Below, piece by piece: positions 1 through 5,287 of a DNA stretch of 5,287 nt. The DNA is taken from contig JAJQCI010000050.1 of the NCBI GenBank assembly GCA_021202835.1, positions 1-5,287 of the forward strand, read 5' to 3'. Below the pieces are notes generated by a model. It was not told where the DNA came from, made no database searches, and saw only the letters and a list, made by a program, of their open reading frames with translations. Origin of the DNA: Clostridiales bacterium (GTDB lineage Bacteria; Bacillota; Clostridia; Lachnospirales; CAG-274). The first letter of the stretch is position 1. Every line of letters starts with the position of its first letter. Both the position numbers and the translations under genes were made by a program.

Positions 1-2
1 TT

Positions 3-110
3 ACGGAATATGCTGAAAAAGGCAGTTCCTTATATATGAAAATAAAGGAAGAGATGATTTGTTTCACCTTTCTGAAAAATAACTGTATCATACGGAGGGC
101 TGATATATGA
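3..110 (+). CDS. Possible C-terminal end of an upstream gene (partial, uncertain)
   Basis: The frame starting at base 3 is open from the left edge to a TGA at 108-110. That TGA overlaps the GH28 start codon at 107-109 in an ATGA arrangement, which is a common form of translational coupling in operons. About 35 codons are visible. The first half reads like ordinary coding sequence (EYAEKGSSLYMKIKEEM). The second half is Cys/Phe/Asn-rich, contains the rare-looking pair CGG AGG, and runs through the Shine-Dalgarno sequence of the next gene. An open stretch of this length can occur by chance, and another frame (bases 1-39, ending in TGA) could equally be the tail of the upstream gene. No family is recognisable. 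Confidence 0.22.
   Translation, partial: TEYAEKGSSLYMKIKEEMICFTFLKNNCIIRRADI
94..99 (+). promoter_or_regulatory. Ribosome binding site of the GH28 gene
   Basis: GGAGGG lies 7 bases before the ATG at 107. It is a near-perfect Shine-Dalgarno sequence at good spacing, and it fixes this ATG as the start of the GH28 gene. No convincing promoter is visible between the left edge and this site, so transcription may begin further upstream, either alone or as part of an operon. Confidence 0.85.
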
Positions 111-1477
111 AATATTTAGATTTTACCGTTACCGAGCCGGAATTCAGAGACACGATTTATTCAGTTAAAGACTTCGGCGCAAAGGGCGACGGTTTTACCG
201 ATAATACGGAGGCAATAAATACTGCCATAAGCCGTGCTTCAAAGGCAGGCGGCGGCGTTGTTACCGTTCCGAGAGGAATTTTCTTTACGGGTCCCATAAC
301 GCTTCAAAACGACGTAAACCTTCACCTTCAGGCAGGGGCTGTTCTTCTCTTTTCAGCTAATGTAGACGACTATCCCCTTGTTATGGTAAATTATGAAGGC
401 AGTATGGCTTACCGCTGTACTTCTCCAATTAACGCCAAAGGCGCAACAAACATAGCCATAACGGGAAAGGGTGTTATAAGCGGTTCGGGCGACCCTTGGA
501 GACCGGTTAAAAAATTCAAGGTTCCCGAAAGAAGATGGAAAAGGCTTATATCCTCCGGCGGTTCTATAAACGTTTTAAACGGCAGTGAGGAAACCTGGTG
601 GCCTACAGACAGAGCCAGAATAGGCCATGACCTTTTGAGCACCTACGGCCCCAATCTTAAAGACTATGATGTGTGCTACGACTGCCGTGACTACCTGCGT
701 CCCTGTCTTGTATATTTAGAAGACTGCCACAACATTCTCATCAGAAATGTAACCTTCAAGAATTCTCCGGCATGGAGCATCCACCCCTTTATGTGCGACA
801 ATATAACTGTTAGAGATATTATAGTAAACAACTCCGACACGGCTCAGAATTCCGACGGTATAGACATTGACTGCTGTCACAATGTAAAAATTTTAGACTC
901 CAGCTTCGACGTAGGCGACGACGGAATCTGTATGAAGTCCGGCAAGAACGAAGAAGGCAGAGCAAGGGGCATTTCCACCTACAATGTTTATGTTGCAAAC
1001 TGCACTGTTTTCCACGGACACGGCGGCTTTGTTCTGGGCAGCGAAATGAGCGGCGGCCTTCACGACATTGAAATAGAAGAGTGTACCTTCATAACCACCG
1101 ACACGGGCATCAAGCTTAAAAGCTGTGTAGGCCGAGGCGGAGTTATAGAGGATATTTACATCCATGGCATAAACATGATGCATATACCCAAAGAGGCTAT
1201 AGTGTTTACAACAGGCTATGACATCGACTCTCACGAAGGTCAGGAGGTTTCCGAAGAAGAAATTCCCGAATTCAGGAACGTTAAGGTTGAAAACATAACC
1301 TGTACACACTGCGATGTTCCTATTTCAATCACAGGTCTTAAGTCTAAGCCCATTCATGACGTAACCTTAAGAAACATAAGAATCGCAGCCAAAAAACTCG
1401 AAAAGAAATATAAATACGCAGAAAACATAAAAGAAAGCAACGTTGTAATAACAGAGCTTTTAGACGAAAATTATTAA
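107..1477 (+). CDS. GH28 family glycosidase, probable intracellular exo-polygalacturonase
   Basis: A complete 456-residue protein. Members of family GH28 hydrolyse alpha-1,4-galacturonosyl or related bonds in pectin using a right-handed parallel beta-helix. The N-terminal family signature (VKDFGAKGDGFTDNTEAI, residues 20-37) leads into helix rungs. The catalytic motifs are in order: NSDGID (N248, D250), GDDG (D271, D272), HGHGG (H305) and GIKLKS (334-339). The 21-residue spacing between D250 and D271 matches the classic fungal enzymes. The stretches YLRPC, NSPAWSIHP and GSEMSGG are typical of bacterial exo-acting members such as the intracellular Thermotoga PelB type, which is also of similar length. 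The first residues (MKYLDFTVTEPEFRD) have no signal peptide or membrane segment, so the enzyme should act in the cytoplasm on imported oligogalacturonides. The usual Arg of the R-[IL]-K substrate-binding motif is Lys336 here, while Lys338 is kept. Activity on another uronide or rhamnogalacturonan fragment is possible. Family assignment is firm; exact substrate is inferred. Confidence 0.93.
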   Translation: MKYLDFTVTEPEFRDTIYSVKDFGAKGDGFTDNTEAINTAISRASKAGGGVVTVPRGIFFTGPITLQNDVNLHLQAGAVLLFSANVDDYPLVMVNYEGSMAYRCTSPINAKGATNIAITGKGVISGSGDPWRPVKKFKVPERRWKRLISSGGSINVLNGSEETWWPTDRARIGHDLLSTYGPNLKDYDVCYDCRDYLRPCLVYLEDCHNILIRNVTFKNSPAWSIHPFMCDNITVRDIIVNNSDTAQNSDGIDIDCCHNVKILDSSFDVGDDGICMKSGKNEEGRARGISTYNVYVANCTVFHGHGGFVLGSEMSGGLHDIEIEECTFITTDTGIKLKSCVGRGGVIEDIYIHGINMMHIPKEAIVFTTGYDIDSHEGQEVSEEEIPEFRNVKVENITCTHCDVPISITGLKSKPIHDVTLRNIRIAAKKLEKKYKYAENIKESNVVITELLDENY

Positions 1478-1513
1478 TACATAAACATAAGGGCCTGCAG
1501 CAGCGCTCTGTAA

Positions 1514-1559
1514 AAAAAGAGGATTTTTACTCAAACATGTGAGCAAAAATCCTCTTTTT
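1514..1559. terminator. Bidirectional intrinsic terminator between convergent genes
   Basis: Two 20-base arms (1514-1533 and 1540-1559) are complementary at 19 of 20 positions around a 6-base loop (AACATG). The one exception, 1529 against 1544, is A-C in plus-strand RNA but a U-G wobble in minus-strand RNA. The outer stem is A-rich on the left and T-rich on the right, so each direction ends in a U run. Plus-strand RNA has five U (1555-1559) and minus-strand RNA has seven (complement of 1512-1518). The hairpin starts 36 bases after the GH28 stop and 9 bases after the stop of the minus-strand gene, so it should serve both. It looks stronger for the minus-strand gene because of the wobble pair and longer U tract. 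Confidence 0.9.
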
Positions 1560-1568
1560 ATGTAGAAT

Positions 1569-4500
1569 TTAATTTAAATCCGTTTCCGATGCCGTTTCGT
1601 TTACAGACTTCAGCAATTCAATAACGTCGAGAATATCTGTTTTTCCGTCTTGGTTGAAATCGGCGGCAGCGGTATTAATCGCCTCATCATCTTCACTCAG
1701 ACTGCTTACATACTTAAGAAGCAGGGCGGCGTCTGCGCCGTCTGCCTTACCGCTTGAATCCAAGTCACCGATTAAAATATTTATTCCCAAATCTCCGAAA
1801 AGAATTTTTTTGCCGTTTGTGCTGTAGTCGGCTTCTGTTGTATCGGTAACAGCCTCAAAATACAGTGCATAAAGTATTGTTTCGTCAAAAAGCCTGTAAT
1901 ATTCCGAAGGAACACTGAAGACAAAAGCTGTCTCCACGCCGGGTTCGAGGCTGCCTATTTCAGCTGTTTCAAGCTGTGTTCCCGAAACACTCGAATCATA
2001 TATGCTTACAGATACATTTTCGGCAGTTTCATATCCGCTGTTTTTAATATATGCGGTTACTGCCGCTCCGCTTTCGGTTGTGTCCAAAACAAGGTTTGTT
2101 ATTTCTATATTTGCAAGGCCTATGTCGGTGGTTTCGGAATTGTTGCCGGGATCCATATCGTCATAGTCACAGCTTACTGTTAAGGTGATATCCTGCTTAA
2201 CCATACTTTCCGGCAAAGTCCAGTTCAGGGTTAAATCGGCACTTTCGCCGCCTTCTATGTCACAGCTTATCGTTTCCTCGGCAAGCTCGTCTCCGTTTTC
2301 ATCGGTAAGAACGGCGTACACAGTGTCAATACTGTTAAGACTGCTGTTTGTAACATTAAATTCTATGGGCAATTCACCGCCGGCTATGGCGTCTTCGCTG
2401 TCATATGTAAAATAATTGAGAATAAGGTCATTATATTCGCTGCTTTCTATAACCTTAAGCTCTGCCGTACCGTAAAGCTCGCCGCCCTCTTCGGCGTAAT
2501 CTTCGTTTACATCAACAAGATTCACAGCCATAAGAATATTTCCGTCGTCCTTAAGCACAGCCGAATAATTTCTTATATATTTCTCATAATCTGTCAGCTT
2601 AATCATATTTCCCCAGCTGCCTGTTTCGCCGTTATACCGGGAAACATACATTTCACAGGTAAAGCCGGTTGAAACAAGACTGAGAACAGCCTTATTGTCT
2701 CCGTTTGTTATTACTTCAAAATTGCTTATGTCGGTTATGCCCGTTGACGTGTCCTTGCCGGAGGTTATACCATAGATATAAAGCTCGTCATCGGCAATAT
2801 GATAAAGCTCATCACCGTCTATTTGAAGACTGCCGCAGTCGTCGCTGTATGTATCGTAATAAACTATAGTTCCGTCTTCATTTATGTAAAGTGATGTTGT
2901 TTCGTCGCTGCTGTTATACAGAGTATACATCACTTTTGCCGAGCCTTCCGACATATAAGCTTCTGCGTCTGTTACGGAGCTGTCTGTTGATGCAATTATT
3001 TCTTCATCCTGCCATACTCCGTCGGTATATTCCCTTATATATATTGTGTTTGTTCCCTCTGTCATAAAGAGGTCGTTTTCACTGTTTTCAACCCAGCATA
3101 CCGCAATATTTTCTCCGTCGCTTGATATGTCATATATGCTTTCATATGTAAGCCTGTCCGCATTGCTTATTAAAACAGGCTCGGAAAATTCACCGTTTTC
3201 ATAAACGGAACAGTAAAGATCTGTTTTTGACATATGTTCTTCCATATCGGTATCAGCTGAAAGGCTTTCGGCAATTCTTTGCCATAATACATATGCTTTT
3301 GTGCCGTCGCAGTAAACAACAGGGTCGCCGTTATAGCCGTCATTATCCCAAACTGTCGTATATTCGCCCCAGCTTGTGCCGTCATAGAAGCTGCTGAATA
3401 ACGATGTTATGTCGGCGTCGCCCTTTGTGCCGTCGTCGTCGGTCCATATAAGAAGCCTCGTTCCGTCGTCAAACACAGCAAGCTGTGGTGAGTTGTAGGG
3501 ATAAAGCGAAACCTTGTCAAATGACGTCAGGGGGTCGAAGGACATAGTTGAAACCGAACCGTTATACAGATAATTTCTTGATATAAGCTTAGCGTCGGAC
3601 ATATCTACAGAAGCCACGCTTGACAGGCTTACCGAATTTTCCGCCGGGAACCACTGCTCCGGTCCGTAAACAGGCCGGCTGTTCGAAGCTGTGAAAATTC
3701 CGGCTTTGCCTTCAACATAAACTGAACCCTCTGCCGTTACCGTAAACGGATCATAATCAGTTGAAACATCTGCAAAATAGCCTGTTACAGCAAGAATTTT
3801 AAGTGTGAGACTTCCCTTAAGGCCGCCCTCAATATGAAAGTCTCTTGAACCAAGCCCTACACCTACATTAATTTCCGGCTTAAATGCCAAAGATGAAGAA
3901 ACACTTAATGCGTCATAATCCCTGTCGTCCTTTATACTGAATTTTCCTTCTGCCGAAACCTCAAGGCCTACTGTTCCGTAGGAAGCCGGAAAGGCCGGAA
4001 TTCTCGTATAAAAATCGCCTGAAGCCTTTGCGGTTATTATTATGCCGCCTTCAGAAAGGTCAAAGCTTCCGCTTTCGTAAGCCCACTCCAAATAGCCGGC
4101 AATTTTGCCTTCAATGTTTAAGAAAAGCTTGTTTCCCTGATCTCTTAAATTCGTATTCAGCTTTCTTAAATTGTCATAGGCCGACTTGCTGGGGCTGCTG
4201 TCGTTTAAGGCCTTGTACAGGCTTTTGGTTTGGCTGTACATATCCTTCCATTTTTCTTGGCCTACTTCCGTTTTTTCGTCTATTTCCTTAAAGCCTATAA
4301 GCGCCTGTATTGTCTTGTTGTCCTCGTCAACCTTAAACTGAAGATTTAATTTGCTCCCCAGCTTTATGCTGAGCTTTCCGTCAAGCTGAAATAAATAAAA
4401 TGTTTTTCCCAAAACAGTTACACTGGGGCCGTTTATTTCGTCCTGTCCCAAAGATATGCTTTCAAGAACCCTTAAATTTTCTATATCGGACTCGGAAATA

Positions 4501-5287
4501 ACATCATCGGCGGTACTGTTTACGGCATCAACCGTGACATCCGAAAGGTCGGAATATGATTTGGTGTTTTCCGAATCTGAATCCTCATCGAAAGTGCCGG
4601 ATGAACCGGAATCGCCTGATGAGCTTCCTCCGGAACTGTTGAAATGTATTGTTGCTCCGGTAAGACATTCATTTCCGGTGCCTATAGATATAGCGCTCCA
4701 TTCGCTTTCACTTCCGCTATAATATACGTCTGTTAAATTTGTACAATTGTAAAATGCAGAACTTCCTATACTTGTTACTCCATCAGGTATTGTTACATTA
4801 GATAAATTTGTACAACCTTTAAATGTACTGCCGCCTATGCTTGTTACATCATCTAAAAAATTAACTGTTGTTAAGGCTGTTCTTCCGTTCCAACCGTAAT
4901 TTAAACCTACCTGACCCACAGTTATACTTTCAATATTTGAGCACCCTGAAAATGCAACGTTTCCTATGCTTGTTACACTTGTGGGTATAACTACGCTTGT
5001 CAAATTAGTGCAGCAATAGAACGCCCAACTGCCTATACTTGTTACGCTGTCAGGTATCACTATGCTTGTTATTCCGTCACAGTACATAAATGCATCAGAG
5101 CCTATACTTGTTACACTGTCAGGTATCGTTATATCTGTTATGCTGTCACAGTCATAAAATGCATCAGAGCCTATGCTTGTTACTCCGTTAGGTATCGTTA
5201 TATTAGATAGATTTGTACAGCCTTTAAATGTGCTGCCGCCTATGCTTGTTACATCATCTAAAAAATTAACTGTTGTTAAGGCTGTTC
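1569..5287 (-). CDS. Large modular dockerin protein with BspA-like leucine-rich repeats (5' end outside window)
   Basis: The frame is open from the right edge to a TAA at 1569-1571, giving at least 1238 residues. A Met codon at 5085-5087 lies inside a leucine-rich repeat, so it is not the start. The true start and any signal peptide lie beyond the window. From N- to C-terminus: BspA/LRR_5 repeats of 23 residues (about 5287-4722) with a terminal cap (YSGSESEW, to 4641); a Ser/Gly/Asp linker (4640-4548); an unrecognised beta-rich region with an internal helical stretch (about 4490-3648); propeller-like repeats with Asp-Gly turns and Trp/Tyr strands (about 3545-2433); two CARDB-like domains (about 2432-2118 and 2117-1803); and a type I dockerin (1775-1593) with calcium loops DLDSSGKADGAD and DFNQDGKTDILD. 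The protein is strongly acidic and shows no catalytic motif. Dockerins bind cohesins, so it is probably secreted and attached to a scaffold or cell-surface protein, with the LRR and propeller parts binding cells, matrix or glycans. The role is inferred. No enzyme domain is seen, though one could lie upstream of the window. Confidence 0.9.
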   Translation of the reverse strand, partial: TALTTVNFLDDVTSIGGSTFKGCTNLSNITIPNGVTSIGSDAFYDCDSITDITIPDSVTSIGSDAFMYCDGITSIVIPDSVTSIGSWAFYCCTNLTSVVIPTSVTSIGNVAFSGCSNIESITVGQVGLNYGWNGRTALTTVNFLDDVTSIGGSTFKGCTNLSNVTIPDGVTSIGSSAFYNCTNLTDVYYSGSESEWSAISIGTGNECLTGATIHFNSSGGSSSGDSGSSGTFDEDSDSENTKSYSDLSDVTVDAVNSTADDVISESDIENLRVLESISLGQDEINGPSVTVLGKTFYLFQLDGKLSIKLGSKLNLQFKVDEDNKTIQALIGFKEIDEKTEVGQEKWKDMYSQTKSLYKALNDSSPSKSAYDNLRKLNTNLRDQGNKLFLNIEGKIAGYLEWAYESGSFDLSEGGIIITAKASGDFYTRIPAFPASYGTVGLEVSAEGKFSIKDDRDYDALSVSSSLAFKPEINVGVGLGSRDFHIEGGLKGSLTLKILAVTGYFADVSTDYDPFTVTAEGSVYVEGKAGIFTASNSRPVYGPEQWFPAENSVSLSSVASVDMSDAKLISRNYLYNGSVSTMSFDPLTSFDKVSLYPYNSPQLAVFDDGTRLLIWTDDDGTKGDADITSLFSSFYDGTSWGEYTTVWDNDGYNGDPVVYCDGTKAYVLWQRIAESLSADTDMEEHMSKTDLYCSVYENGEFSEPVLISNADRLTYESIYDISSDGENIAVCWVENSENDLFMTEGTNTIYIREYTDGVWQDEEIIASTDSSVTDAEAYMSEGSAKVMYTLYNSSDETTSLYINEDGTIVYYDTYSDDCGSLQIDGDELYHIADDELYIYGITSGKDTSTGITDISNFEVITNGDNKAVLSLVSTGFTCEMYVSRYNGETGSWGNMIKLTDYEKYIRNYSAVLKDDGNILMAVNLVDVNEDYAEEGGELYGTAELKVIESSEYNDLILNYFTYDSEDAIAGGELPIEFNVTNSSLNSIDTVYAVLTDENGDELAEETISCDIEGGESADLTLNWTLPESMVKQDITLTVSCDYDDMDPGNNSETTDIGLANIEITNLVLDTTESGAAVTAYIKNSGYETAENVSVSIYDSSVSGTQLETAEIGSLEPGVETAFVFSVPSEYYRLFDETILYALYFEAVTDTTEADYSTNGKKILFGDLGINILIGDLDSSGKADGADAALLLKYVSSLSEDDEAINTAAADFNQDGKTDILDVIELLKSVNETASETDLN
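1593..1775 (-). other. Type I dockerin domain at the C-terminus of the modular protein
   Basis: Two EF-hand-like calcium loops, each followed by a helix, end 7 residues before the stop. Loop 1 (DLDSSGKADGAD, then AALLLKYV) has Asp at positions 1, 3, 9 and 12 and Ser at 5. Loop 2 (DFNQDGKTDILD, then VIELLKSV) has the fuller consensus D1, N3, D5, G6, D9 and D12. Positions 10-11, which help set cohesin choice in cellulosome systems, are Gly-Ala in repeat 1 and Ile-Leu in repeat 2. The two repeats therefore differ, and both differ from the Ser-Thr of Clostridium thermocellum enzymes. Loop spacing and the terminal position are typical of the family. Confidence 0.9.
4722..5264 (-). repeat. BspA-like leucine-rich repeat array (69-bp units)
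   Basis: Seven 23-residue units are visible. In protein order they are 5264-5196, 5195-5127, 5126-5058, 5057-4989, 4988-4920, then a 20-residue spacer (4919-4860), then 4859-4791 and 4790-4722. The consensus is IP-x-x-VTSIG-x-x-AF-x-x-C-x-x-[LI]-x-x-[IV], the LRR_5 pattern of BspA-type surface proteins. Neighbouring units are also alike as DNA: 5031-5099 and 5100-5168 differ at 12 of 69 bases. A hand count of 4741-5220 gives about 37% G+C, lower than spot checks of the rest of the gene (43-53%). The array continues past the right edge. Confidence 0.92.
4792..5287 (-). repeat. Long direct repeat with 405-bp period inside the LRR array
   Basis: Bases 4792-4882 and 5197-5287 match at 87 of 91 positions, and the last 55 bases (4828-4882 against 5233-5287) are identical. 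The second copy is cut by the window edge. The period of 405 bases equals 135 codons, that is five 23-residue leucine-rich repeats plus one 20-residue spacer (VGQVGLNYGWNGRTALTTVN), so the reading frame is kept. This is a higher-order unit laid over the 69-bp repeats. It is best explained by segmental duplication through unequal crossing-over or slippage. Confidence 0.9.

Noticed and set aside
26..50. Small inverted repeat TTCCTT/AAGGAA in the leader
   Set aside because: Six base pairs of mostly A-T with a 13-base loop are too weak to call a regulatory hairpin.
31..91. Promoter-like -10 boxes (TATATA at 31-36, TATCAT at 86-91)
   Set aside because: The first lacks a convincing -35 box, and the second would place the transcription start on top of the ribosome binding site. 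In AT-rich sequence such matches are expected by chance.
893..1309. 138-codon open frame on the minus strand inside the GH28 gene
   Set aside because: It lies wholly antisense to conserved catalytic motifs of the GH28 and its translation resembles no known family; it is a shadow frame. The shorter frame at 409-642 is rejected for the same reason.
2185..4722. Short open frames within the large minus-strand gene (plus strand 2185-2415, 4028-4291 and 4456-4722; minus strand 3170-3385 in another frame)
   Set aside because: They overlap a frame with clear domain structure, have compositionally odd translations and show no recognisable domain.
5085..5087. ATG on the minus strand as the start of the large gene
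   Set aside because: It falls in the middle of a leucine-rich repeat, the same frame stays open with more repeat units to the right edge, and no signal peptide follows it. The real start is outside the window.
4722..5287. CRISPR-like array, because of regular short repeats
   Set aside because: The repeats are 69-bp, imperfect, directly joined without unique spacers, and encode in-frame leucine-rich repeats.

Overview
The window suggests an anaerobic, polysaccharide-degrading Gram-positive bacterium of the Clostridia (Firmicutes), probably from a gut or similar plant-fibre-rich habitat. The reasons are a strong GGAGGG ribosome binding site, a type I dockerin (so far typical of cellulosome-type clostridia and ruminococci), BspA-type leucine-rich repeats of the kind common in gut Firmicutes surface proteins, and a pectin-active GH28 enzyme. 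The lineage cannot be narrowed further from this sequence alone.

Layout. Positions 1-106 hold the leader of the first gene and possibly the last codons of an upstream gene that overlaps it by ATGA. Positions 107-1477 (+) encode a complete 456-residue GH28 polygalacturonase-type glycosidase with no signal peptide, so it probably works in the cytoplasm on imported oligogalacturonides. Positions 1478-1568 are the gap between two convergent genes and contain one long hairpin (1514-1559) with A and T flanks that can end transcription from both sides. Positions 1569 to the right edge (-) are one very long open frame with at least 1238 residues in view. Its 5' end and start lie outside the window.

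The minus-strand protein is modular. Reading from its N-terminal side (right edge) to its C-terminus, it has BspA/LRR_5 leucine-rich repeats, a Ser/Gly/Asp linker, a beta-rich region I do not recognise, a propeller-like repeat region, two CARDB-like beta-sandwich domains, and a two-repeat type I dockerin just before the stop. No catalytic domain is recognisable. It looks like an exported binding or adhesion protein that docks onto a cohesin-bearing scaffold or cell-surface partner. Its DNA contains 69-bp repeat units nested in a 405-bp higher-order repeat that is still running at the window edge.

The two genes are not an operon, because they converge. A shared theme of plant cell-wall polysaccharide use is plausible: outside, a dockerin protein that may bind substrate or cells; inside, a GH28 that finishes pectin oligomers. 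The functional link is inference from proximity and domain content only. The most notable points are the dockerin on an LRR/propeller/CARDB protein with no visible enzyme, the recent-looking segmental duplication in its repeats, and an Arg-to-Lys change in the GH28 substrate-binding motif.
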